Part shown: piece after piece, positions 36,650 through 44,843 of the stretch
Numbering within the stretch: the first letter of the stretch is position 1
How the letters are laid out: each line of letters opens with the position of its first letter
Assembly: GCF_029203305.1 (NCBI RefSeq)
Contig: NC_089467.1
Span: 620,001 to 684,000 of the forward strand
Reading direction: 5' to 3'
Length of the DNA stretch: 64,000 bases
From: Yamadazyma tenuis
Taxonomy: Eukaryota; Ascomycota; Pichiomycetes; Serinales; Debaryomycetaceae
Translations under genes and position numbers: made by a program
The notes under the pieces: generated by a model
What the model was told of the DNA's origin: nothing
Databases searched by the model: none
Seen by the model: only the letters and a program-made list of their open reading frames with translations

Positions 36650-39169
36650 TTACTTAGAGATGTTTAGTGGTCTACCTATTTTGTGTTTGGGGTTGCCTTT
36701 TTCTATTTGCGGATCTTTGACAGTAGGTGACTCGGGGGACTTAAAGCGAGGTAAGTCGTCAGCACTTTTGTTGAGTTTTTCCCGGATCCGCTCGTTCAAA
36801 TCGTGTTTCTCTTTGAGATCAAGGTTCTTCGCCAACACCGACAAGTTGTGCTGGGAAGGATTTCTGGACGACAAACTGGAAAGATTGGAAGGACTATTGA
36901 GAAAGCTCTGTGAGCGGTTGAGTTCAATGTTTCTAGAGTCTAACTCGCCGAAGTCAAAGTATCCATACCCTCCAAGGTAGTCGAACTCGGCACTATTGTT
37001 GGAATTGGACGATTCATAGTCCAACTCGTCATCGGTATCGGGAGCAGCCTGATGCTTGAGTGACATATCCAACGGAATGGTGAACAGATCGACGGATATC
37101 TCAATGGGGTGTTTGGTGGAAGGAGAATCAAAGTTCAAGTTCTTCAACTCCTGCTCCACCCGGAGCTTTTGCAACTCATGGATCCTATAGTCATTATCCT
37201 TGTTGATTTCTACCAAGAAGTCGGACCGTGACACCACCATTGCCTTGACTTCGTTGATGATCTTGACAAGGGTGCTCAAGAACCGCTCATTTTGCCTGAA
37301 TTTGGAGCACAACGTCAAGAGAACCTTATCCTTGTGGATCACGTACCCAATGCCAAAGCCCTGGTCTGTGGGCGGAGGAATCCCAAAAAGGTACAACGCT
37401 GGGTTTCCGCAATTAGATATCAACAATTCGGGAGACAAGATTCTATTCAAGATGGGATTCGACAAAAGTGGCACGTACTGCAGTCTTAAGACGTCGAATT
37501 CGGGAAGCTTTTCGACCCCAGCCTGAGCGTTGAGGGTGTTTAAGAACTCGGATGCTTTGGGAGACTTGATCACGTGAAGCAACGACGTCAAATGTCGTTC
37601 AAAGCCCTTTCCCTGCATGGCGTCGGTGTACTGCTTCAAGTGGATTTTGCAGCACCGCTCGAAAAGCAGCCATTTTTCTGCTCTGGATGAGTTGGTGATG
37701 AACAACTTGACCAAGTTAGCAATCTCATCATTTTGCACCGCGATCATCTCCGTCCGCAGGTCCTTGAATTTGCGGGTTGTGATGGGCTCAAGGGTGTTGG
37801 AAACCTTACCATACAACGAGTAGTTTGCAATCTGAATACACACTTGCAAGAACGAGTCGGTGGAAACACCATAGCTGTTCAACAACTCAGTGTTGAGCTT
37901 AATCTTAATGGAGGTATAACTGTGCTGGTTGATCAAGTCTGCAAGTCTGGTTTCAGACAAGTGGATCAAGTTCGAAAGCTCAGGGGTCTTTTTGAACACC
38001 AACCGTTGGAATGAAGGTTTAGGTAACTTGTTGGACACAAACCGCACATCACCAAACAAACTGTACTCAATGGCATTGATATTTTTGGCCAACTTCAAAA
38101 TGGAATCGGTGTAGATGTCGCTGATGAAGCGCAAGATGGCGGTGGAGTCCAGCGACGTACACTCCCACACGACCCCAGCCACCGAGTTTTTGGTGACAAT
38201 GAGCTGCAACTTGTCGTACCACCGCGAGGTACAAGAGCCCCCCTGGGCGTTGTTGGACGATAACACCGACGTACCGTGGCTGATTACCATGGTTTTGTCC
38301 TGGTCGGTGGTAGGACTGTTGGGGTCCAACACCACCACGAAAAGAGCCTTGTCAATCAAGTCCAAGCTCAGGGCATTGGACCTCATGAGCTCAGCGCGGC
38401 CCCATTTCCAGTGCGAGTAGTTCTGGGTGGTCAAGGCCCCGATGGCATTGTTGATGGACTCCACCACGTCGAAGCGGGTCAGCTCGTCGAGGATTTGTTG
38501 GAAAATCAACAGGAGGTCGTAGTCGTTGAAGAAAATTTCCTGGTGCTCGCTCAATACCGGCAAGTAGTAGAATTGGTTGCACGACACCACCACGATGTGG
38601 TTGGAGTGGACAGGGTCTCGCAGAGTTTTGATGGAGATCTGGTGGTACGCATGGGGCGACTCGGCCATGTCGGGCACACGGGTGGACCCAAACAAGTTTC
38701 GGTAGCAGTTCATGGTAAGAGGGTTTTTGTTTCGGGGAGTAAGGTCGGGCGGGAGTGTTTCGTTGCGCAAGCTGACGATGAACTTGAGCGACGAGTTGAC
38801 CAAGTTGGCGGCCCGTTGTGACTGGTTGGGTGGGTTCATGAACTTGGAGTATGGATCCTCCTGGAGTACCAAGTAGGGGTTTCGAGGGAGCACATCACCT
38901 CTCAACTCGCCGTAGATGCCCGGGTGGAACTCATCATTGATGCAGTTGAGGTAGCACGAGTGTCGCGGGTTGTGGCGGGCGGCGAGGAAATTGGTTTGGA
39001 TGGTATTGACGAGGTGGTTGTTGAGGAACTCGGTGGATTCATTGAGGAGTTGGCTATATTCTTCGGAGGAGACTAGGGGTTGGAGGGCTATGAGGAGCTG
39101 GTGCACGGTGGAGGAGAGCTCGGGTACCGGGAGTGACGGGAGTGATTGTTCGTTCTGGTAGGTGGACAT
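36650..39169 (-). CDS. YAT2: Yat2-type carnitine acyltransferase homologue with altered catalytic motifs
   Basis: Choline/carnitine acyltransferase fold of 839 residues (Saccharomyces Yat2 is longer, about 920). Cytosolic carnitine acetyltransferases help move acetyl units on C2 carbon sources. Family landmarks are present: LPSLPVPELSSTV at the start, NPYLVLQEDPYSKFMNPP, MNCYRNLFGSTRVP, and FGIGYVIHKDKV near the C-terminus. The catalytic His position, normally EH, reads VVWECTSLDST with Cys337. The STS motif before SNCG reads LLISNCGNP (583-587), keeping only the last serine. The GRTE.IR segment reads LRTEMIAVQ. Acyltransferase activity is therefore doubtful. The C-terminal 150 residues are Ser/Asn-rich and disordered. 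Fold assignment is firm; activity is an inference. Confidence 0.88.
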   Translation of the reverse strand: MSTYQNEQSLPSLPVPELSSTVHQLLIALQPLVSSEEYSQLLNESTEFLNNHLVNTIQTNFLAARHNPRHSCYLNCINDEFHPGIYGELRGDVLPRNPYLVLQEDPYSKFMNPPNQSQRAANLVNSSLKFIVSLRNETLPPDLTPRNKNPLTMNCYRNLFGSTRVPDMAESPHAYHQISIKTLRDPVHSNHIVVVSCNQFYYLPVLSEHQEIFFNDYDLLLIFQQILDELTRFDVVESINNAIGALTTQNYSHWKWGRAELMRSNALSLDLIDKALFVVVLDPNSPTTDQDKTMVISHGTSVLSSNNAQGGSCTSRWYDKLQLIVTKNSVAGVVWECTSLDSTAILRFISDIYTDSILKLAKNINAIEYSLFGDVRFVSNKLPKPSFQRLVFKKTPELSNLIHLSETRLADLINQHSYTSIKIKLNTELLNSYGVSTDSFLQVCIQIANYSLYGKVSNTLEPITTRKFKDLRTEMIAVQNDEIANLVKLFITNSSRAEKWLLFERCCKIHLKQYTDAMQGKGFERHLTSLLHVIKSPKASEFLNTLNAQAGVEKLPEFDVLRLQYVPLLSNPILNRILSPELLISNCGNPALYLFGIPPPTDQGFGIGYVIHKDKVLLTLCSKFRQNERFLSTLVKIINEVKAMVVSRSDFLVEINKDNDYRIHELQKLRVEQELKNLNFDSPSTKHPIEISVDLFTIPLDMSLKHQAAPDTDDELDYESSNSNNSAEFDYLGGYGYFDFGELDSRNIELNRSQSFLNSPSNLSSLSSRNPSQHNLSVLAKNLDLKEKHDLNERIREKLNKSADDLPRFKSPESPTVKDPQIEKGNPKHKIGRPLNISK

Positions 39170-40185
39170 GGGAAATTATGTGAGTGATGTTGGAAACCAA
39201 TTGGGTTTTGGTGATGCCTGGAGTTTAGGTGCGCGACCCCACAAATGGTGAGCGGCGGGGGAGGGTTAGGCGGTGGCGGGTGCGGGCAGTGCGAAACGAC
39301 GGTGCGAAAGGGCGGTGCGGAAGTGGGTGACGCCACATCTGCTTATGGCACTGCTCGCTTACGTCAGAGTCTCCCCTGTCAATATTGTGCCACCCCGTGT
39401 CCCGGACCCACCGGTGTAAAAATGAATGATATACTTATATATACCGACTAGTATCCCCAGCAGAAGCCTATTTCTTCGGAACCTGGACCCGAAACTACCA
39501 ACATAGCAACATCAATGTGTCTAAAAAGTGGCTTTCGCCCGAATAAGGTTTTGAAGGCTTAGAGAAGAATTGCCAATTCCCTCAATTGACAGGTTAGTGA
39601 ACCCGATCGTAAATCTACCCTCTTATGGAACGGGCTTGCCAAGAGCAGTTCAGTAAACTTTCAGGTGTCGGAAAAACCCTGACTTGCTACAAGTCTTGGC
39701 TCGCTGGTGGGGCCTATCCTGGCGAGCAAGATAATCTACCACAACCGGGAATGATAAAACTCCTCAAAGCATAGCCGGCCCGCAGGGGAAAATCAATAAA
39801 TATCTCTTACCTCAGCCAAAATCCGGATAACGCGGGTGTCTATTTTTTTTTTTAAGCTTATCAATGCTAAATATCAAATACTAAATAAAACAAACACCGA
39901 GCCTCTTATTGAACTCTCTTTCATTCATGCATATTTATTACAAAACAGCCCAAAAATCAAAACTCCAAGCACTCATATCTGTGTCTGTGGTGACATAGAT
40001 CTATAAAAATCGTACTGAATAACATTGTTATTCTTGAAAAACTACTCCACCTCAGTAACTGGCCAACACCCAATGACTGGCTGTGTCTCTGGCAGCCTGG
40101 TTGCCTGGCCGTCTGACTGTGAACCTCCTCTACTCTTAGTAGCTGTCTTGATGTTGACAAACTTGCCAAGCGCCGCAGCACCCCC
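39170..40185. other. Intergenic: YAT2 promoter and 3' flank of the Crz2-like gene
   Basis: The 1016 bases lack supported genes. Near YAT2 there is a G-rich patch with two CGGTGCG copies (39300-39306, 39313-39319), 13 bases apart, and a TATATATA tract near 39434. Around 39681-39730 two adjacent hairpins occur, and a T-run lies at 39842-39853. Confidence 0.45.
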
Positions 40186-41091
40186 CTAACCACGAGTAAG
40201 ATTGTTGATCAAGTCTTTCAGCTCAAGGTGCTTTGCTTCGTCCATTAGCGGCTTGATACATAACCATCCAGTCTCGGTTCTGAAATGACGGGACAACGCG
40301 TCTGACCGGGCAAACTTCTTGCCACACCCCCAACGAGTTTTTCCATCCTTTAAAAACCCGTCACATTTGAAGCTCTTCTCCCCCTTATGCAATAACTCGT
40401 GACGCTTCTTGTCATGACTTCTGGCAAACTTCTTGCCACATACAGTACATCCATACGGTTTGTCGGTCGAGTGGGACCGCATATGGGATTTTAAATTGTA
40501 CGGTTTGTTAAACACCTTTCCGCAAACGGAGCATGGCAATTTTGGAAGAGTAGACCCTTCTTGTTCGTACGTGTGCTGTCGACGCTTGCGCTTGAGTGAC
40601 GGCGAGTTTGTGTAGTTGATGATAGACAGGTAGTCGATGGCAAACTTATCAGTTCCAGTACCAGAGCCTTCATGCTCAGAATCACTTGACTGGGCTTTCA
40701 CCGGGCCCGAGTAATAATTATACTGGGGCATGCTGGAGGTCTGGACAGGGCTAACACTTGGATAGTGTAACACTGGATAAGGCTGGTGGTGCACGTGCGG
40801 GTGACTCTGAGTATTGATGGGTGGGTTGGAACCAGTCGTATTATCCACCACATAGTTTTTGGTGCTGTAGAAATGTAATGGTGGTAATGGTTGCTGCTGT
40901 GGCTGCAGGTACGTATTAACATAGGAAGCATTTTGCATGGAATATGACCCCATTGGGTAATTACCAGGTGATTTGCTTTGTATGGGCATTTGGTAGGGGA
41001 GATTTATGTCCTGGGGGACGGACTGGGGCTGACCATTTAAAGCCGGCAAGATCGGCTTGACGTCTTGATTATTATTATTGTAAACACTCAT
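40186..41091 (-). CDS. Crz1/Crz2-like C2H2 zinc-finger transcription factor
   Basis: The 301 residues comprise a long Gln/Asn/Pro/Tyr-rich N-terminal region (1-165), a basic cluster KRKRRQ (about 168-172, possible nuclear signal) and C-terminal fingers. Finger 1 is C187-C190-H203-H207, finger 2 C215-C218-H231-H235. A third, longer Crz-type unit (about 243-278) carries [16 protein letters not shown] and ends in a cysteine. The run [12 protein letters not shown] and [13 protein letters not shown] is specific to the Crz1 group, calcium/calcineurin- or pH-responsive activators. The short length favours the Crz2 paralogue of CUG yeasts over Crz1. No clear PxIxIT calcineurin dock is seen. A TATA element (TTTATATA complement, 41187-41194) precedes it. 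Confidence 0.85.
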   Translation of the reverse strand: MSVYNNNNQDVKPILPALNGQPQSVPQDINLPYQMPIQSKSPGNYPMGSYSMQNASYVNTYLQPQQQPLPPLHFYSTKNYVVDNTTGSNPPINTQSHPHVHHQPYPVLHYPSVSPVQTSSMPQYNYYSGPVKAQSSDSEHEGSGTGTDKFAIDYLSIINYTNSPSLKRKRRQHTYEQEGSTLPKLPCSVCGKVFNKPYNLKSHMRSHSTDKPYGCTVCGKKFARSHDKKRHELLHKGEKSFKCDGFLKDGKTRWGCGKKFARSDALSRHFRTETGWLCIKPLMDEAKHLELKDLINNLTRG

Positions 41092-42133
41092 TCGCCGTTC
41101 CCGAATGTATGATTAAAGCAGGTGTATGAAAATCCCCATGTATTGGCAGTAGGTAAAAACTTGTGAATGGGACAGAACCCCGTTACTTTATATAAGGTGG
41201 AAAATCATTACGTTGTCGGAAGAAAAAAATAATAAATAAAATAATATAAAACATCCATCCTGAAAAGACAGATGTGCCAAAAAAAGTCCCTCATGCATAG
41301 GAAGCCATTGAAGCGAGACCTTGATGGTTAGCAATTAGAAGGTGGCACGGTCATTACAGCCTCAGGGCCGGTGATAAGCTTGGCCAGGGAACATATACCA
41401 TTCATATTTGGAGTTTGTGTCTACTAGAGGCTTAATGGTATTAACCATCATCGGAATAAGATATTAGAAATCCGTCCCATGCGCCTACGCCAAATACGGT
41501 TGTAGGCTGTGCATTCATTTCACCAGATTGTTAGGGGTTATGAACATGGTGTTCTGGTACCGCACCCTCCAAAATACGACCACTTCCCCTGCTGAATCGG
41601 GAGAGATACCCGATTATATGCCGGCATGCCGCCAGTGGCACCAGCCCCGTTTTGCCTCAGCCCTGCATCGAAGCTTTCGGAGTATCCGAGTGATGATCGG
41701 ATCGCTAGTGGTCGAACCAGGGAGTGAAAATGATAAACCCGATATCGCTGGCATTGCTCGAATTAAGATACGTGTAAATTTGAATATAAATTACTCAGAA
41801 ATATAAATAGTGTAACCTTAAGATAGGGTTAGGGGGGCTGCGGGATTTTTACGGATCGAACCTACATTATTGGGAAAGTCAAGGATCTCATCAGGTTCGT
41901 ATATGAGCGATGCTCTCTCTTGCATTGGCATTAAGTATCGATGAAGTAACTGGATGGTGAACCAATGACATATCAAGACACTACCTGGATGTTGAACTAA
42001 TGACAGATTGAAAGTAAACATCCAGAAATGAATCTCATTTCACCGCGTCTTCACCGTCTAAGCCTCTGCTAACCTTAGCCTCTCTATCAGCCCCTCTCAT
42101 CAGCCTCAGCCATTAGTCGTCCAACATTCTTCC
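41092..42133. other. Intergenic: long promoter of the Crz2-like gene
   Basis: Both flanking genes are on the minus strand, so nearly all of the 1042 bases belong to the promoter of the zinc-finger gene; long promoters are usual for yeast regulators. A TATA element lies at 41187-41194, an A-rich tract at about 41222-41252 and a 21-base imperfect direct repeat at 41950-42005. No gene is supported. Confidence 0.45.
41950..42005. repeat. 21-base direct repeat, two copies
   Basis: Copy 1 spans 41950-41970 and copy 2 41985-42005. They agree at 19 of 21 positions, share CTGGATG and AATGACA at their ends and start 35 bases apart. Confidence 0.75.
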
Positions 42134-42685
42134 CTAATACTCCACCACATTATTGTCGGTGTCTGTGATTTTACATCCAGTCACCTTCACCACTATTAAT
42201 TCGGTAGTGTCTGCTTTCACGTAATTATCCAACTGCTGGGTGTCAATATTCTGGTTGTTCATGTGAAGTGAATGGTAGAATTTGTGGCGGCCGTCCAGCT
42301 CTGGCACGATTTCCGCTTCCCCGTCCACCATCACTGAAACGCTGCTGAGTTGGGTTTTGTTGAGATTGGTGATCAAGTCGTAGAGCGAGTTACGTCTCCC
42401 AGTGGAAGTGCCGGAACTGGAGTTTCCATCGTCTGGTTTGGCACTGATCCAATCGTGCACCAACATCGATACCCGGTGGTTATGTTTGATGTTGTGGTAC
42501 TTGGTGGTGTTGGCGGGGGTAGTGATGATCACGTAATCATCTCCATTGTCCTGATAGAAGGTGTAGTTCATGAGCGAAACGTGTGGCACATCCTGGTAGC
42601 TGGTGGCGAGATGCAAGAACCGGGTGGATTTGAGGAGTTTTGTGGCGGATTCAGGAAGCATTGTGGGTTGATGGATAAATGACAT
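42134..42685 (-). CDS. PNPOx-like split-barrel flavoprotein (Ylr456w/Ypr172w family)
   Basis: The protein has 183 residues starting MSFIHQPTMLPESATKLLKS. The segment FLHLATSYQDVPHVSLMNYT and the following VIITTPANTTKYHNIKHNHR are the FMN-binding barrel strands of the pyridoxamine-5'-phosphate-oxidase-like family. Its yeast members Ylr456w and Ypr172w are uncharacterised and not the main PNP oxidase Pdx3. The frame is open far upstream (to 43171), but that part is antisense to ORC4; the methionine at 42683-42685 sits directly before the conserved block. Only 25 bases separate it from the divergent ORC4 ATG. Enzyme activity is unknown. Confidence 0.82.
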   Translation of the reverse strand: MSFIHQPTMLPESATKLLKSTRFLHLATSYQDVPHVSLMNYTFYQDNGDDYVIITTPANTTKYHNIKHNHRVSMLVHDWISAKPDDGNSSSGTSTGRRNSLYDLITNLNKTQLSSVSVMVDGEAEIVPELDGRHKFYHSLHMNNQNIDTQQLDNYVKADTTELIVVKVTGCKITDTDNNVVEY

Positions 42686-42710
42686 TGCGCGCGTTTTTTT
42701 CTCTGGTAAG

Positions 42711-44459
42711 ATGGACTCGTTTGACGATGGGTTTGCTCCTATTAAAACCATGTCTTCGGATGATGCCAAGGGCGATAAGTTCATTCTGCGGTTGAAGAGG
42801 GTGCAGAAGGATGTGAAGCAGAAGAAGACTGAGAAGCTACGGCGACTTGCGCGTGACTTTATGAACAATACCATTCTACGCGATGTGTCTGATGAAGACG
42901 AGGATGGAGACCAGACGCAGGGAAACGAGCTGGTGGAAGTTCTGGCCCTGTTTGGGGAACTGTCTCCGGCACAAATGCATCTGCAAGCACAAAATCTGTC
43001 TTTACCATTCCAGGATCCAAAATTGACCCAAAATCCACAATTGACATCCACACAGACCCAAAATACATCCAAAATCCAGGATCCCAACCCGTCAAAACCC
43101 CTGCAAACTGACGTCTCTACCGTTAAATCCGCCATCCGTTCCCAGCTCACCACACGCCCTCGCATCTCCATGGACGTCCCCCAAACCGAACTCTACGCCC
43201 TCATGGAAAACACCGTCCGTGACCACGAAGGCAACTCCACCCTCGTCATTGGCCCGCGAGGAAGCGGCAAGACCGTTCTCATCTCCCAGTGCCTCGCCCA
43301 GTTGGAAGCAAATTACCACGGTGAATATCTCGTGATTCGCCTCAATTCCTTCATCCACGCCGACGACGACCTGGCGCTCCGCGAAATCGCCGCCCAGTTC
43401 GCACGAGGATTGCGGCTGCAGGGGGTGGAATCGGGCCCCATTGAAACCAGACAATTAACCACCACCTTCAGCAACATCCTCCGTATCCTCGATAACCCCG
43501 ATGCCGACGACACCATGTCCATCATCTTTGTCATCGACGACCTCGAAACCTTCACCTCCGGCAACAAGCAGATTCTCTTGTACAACCTATTTGAACTCAC
43601 CCAGTCTTCTCGCACTCCCATTTGCATCATTGGCACCTCCACCAAATTTACAACCCGTGAATTGCTCGAGAAGCGGGTGCGGTCGCGGTTCTCTCAGCGG
43701 TTAGTGGTCATCAACAAGTTCAGCCAATTTGACCAGTTCTGCCAAAACTGCCTCAATAACCTTAGGTTGGACCAGGACCAAATTCTGACCCTCGAAAACC
43801 CTCAATATGGTCGACAGTGGAACTCACACATCGATGCTCTCGCCAGCACCGACTCGTGCTTACGAAGAGTGTTGAGCCTCAACTTCAACACCTCCAGAAA
43901 CATCAAAATGTTTAACAACTCGGCCATGTTGCCGGTGTCTCAAATCTCCACCACCTCACCATACCCATTGGACTCCCAGTTCATGGGCCTTATCCACAAC
44001 CAGATCAAAAACCCCATCGAGGCCATGTTCAACGCCCTCTCGCCCCTCGAACTCCTCTTGGTGGTGGCAGCCGCTCGATTTATTGAAAAGTCCAGTTTGG
44101 TCACCGTCAACTTCAACATCGCATACCAAGAATATGCAGACATGATGAAACAGTATAATATCGATAAGCTGATTGTGCGGTCGTCGTCTGTCACCACCCA
44201 CAATATCCCCACCAACCTCAAGGTCAACGTCAAAGTGTGGGATCCCACCGTGTTGAAAAACTGCTGGATGTCGCTCTACAGGCACGGGCTTCTCATCGAC
44301 TATACCCCCAACACGGCAGAAGGAGGAAAATTCACCGCCACCTCCAACCGGTCGTTTGTGTTGGAAGACAGTCGAATGCTCCAGCTTGATCTTACTCTCG
44401 CCGAAATCGGGCAACTTTTGCCTGATGACAATGGTTTCCGGGCCTTGACACGGCTCTGA
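42711..44459 (+). CDS. ORC4: Origin recognition complex subunit Orc4
   Basis: AAA+ subunit of the hexameric ORC that marks replication origins and loads MCM. The protein has 582 residues. Walker A is GPRGSGKT (about 181) and Walker B VIDDLE (about 271). TLLYNLFE-like LLYNLFELTQSSRTP and EKRVRSRFSQR (arginine-finger region) are highly diagnostic, and the winged-helix domain follows. The N-terminal 160 residues are charged and low in complexity, with a Gln/Asn/Pro-rich segment. A second ATG in better context (42753) would shorten the protein by 14 residues and widen the very small gap to the divergent neighbour; either may be used. Confidence 0.95.
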   Translation: MDSFDDGFAPIKTMSSDDAKGDKFILRLKRVQKDVKQKKTEKLRRLARDFMNNTILRDVSDEDEDGDQTQGNELVEVLALFGELSPAQMHLQAQNLSLPFQDPKLTQNPQLTSTQTQNTSKIQDPNPSKPLQTDVSTVKSAIRSQLTTRPRISMDVPQTELYALMENTVRDHEGNSTLVIGPRGSGKTVLISQCLAQLEANYHGEYLVIRLNSFIHADDDLALREIAAQFARGLRLQGVESGPIETRQLTTTFSNILRILDNPDADDTMSIIFVIDDLETFTSGNKQILLYNLFELTQSSRTPICIIGTSTKFTTRELLEKRVRSRFSQRLVVINKFSQFDQFCQNCLNNLRLDQDQILTLENPQYGRQWNSHIDALASTDSCLRRVLSLNFNTSRNIKMFNNSAMLPVSQISTTSPYPLDSQFMGLIHNQIKNPIEAMFNALSPLELLLVVAAARFIEKSSLVTVNFNIAYQEYADMMKQYNIDKLIVRSSSVTTHNIPTNLKVNVKVWDPTVLKNCWMSLYRHGLLIDYTPNTAEGGKFTATSNRSFVLEDSRMLQLDLTLAEIGQLLPDDNGFRALTRL

Positions 44460-44479
44460 GAAGTCTTGATTTGGTGCTC

Positions 44480-44753
44480 TGAAACAAATGTGAAACAAAA
44501 AAGGAAGTTTTGGCTGATCTCTGAGAAATTATATTTTTAACCCCGGACTAATTCCCATACCACGGAATGGGGGTTAGCAATCTCTGTGAATTGCATCCCA
44601 CTGTGCTGCTGCCTGTCAAGGTACCAGAACTTTTCCTGGGGTTCAAACTCGATCCTATAGTCGGGCGTGTCCTGCCTAACTGTGGGACTTCGAAGATGCC
44701 GCCGATCGCACGCATCCACCACCAAAGTAATAATATCTGAAACACTTGAAACA
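44480..44753 (+). promoter_or_regulatory. Four pheromone response elements (TGAAACA)
   Basis: Perfect Ste12-type elements at 44480-44486, 44491-44497, 44738-44744 and 44747-44753, all on the plus strand and arranged as two close pairs. They lie about 90-365 bases upstream of the SST2 start. Ste12 binds tandem TGAAACA in pheromone-induced genes, and SST2 is a classic target. Confidence 0.8.
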
Positions 44754-44794
44754 TGTGCAGATGCAGTCCTACTGTCGGATATCCATTCAGGGGC

Positions 44795-44802
44795 TATATA
44801 AA
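44795..44802 (+). promoter_or_regulatory. TATA box of SST2
   Basis: TATATAAA lies 49 bases before the ATG at 44844 but only 19 before the upstream in-frame ATG at 44814. The distance argues that transcripts start too late to include the first ATG, so it helps decide the start. Confidence 0.6.
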
Positions 44803-44843
44803 CCCACACGCCAATGCCCCTGGAGTTTTCTCTCATTTTCTCG

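Larger units (their letters stand above)
44460..44843. other. Intergenic: SST2 promoter
   Basis: About 384 bases between ORC4 and the preferred SST2 start. It holds four TGAAACA elements and a TATA box, listed separately. No gene is seen. Confidence 0.6.

Noticed and set aside
41853..41862. Degenerate B-box (GGTTCGATCC on the minus strand), possible tRNA remnant
   Set aside because: One base short of the consensus, the T stem does not pair and no anticodon arm or A-box is found upstream.
42686..43171. Upstream extension of the PNPOx-like frame by 162 codons
   Set aside because: It is antisense to the N-terminal coding part of ORC4, has Cys/Trp-rich low-quality composition, and the conserved family start lies at 42683-42685.
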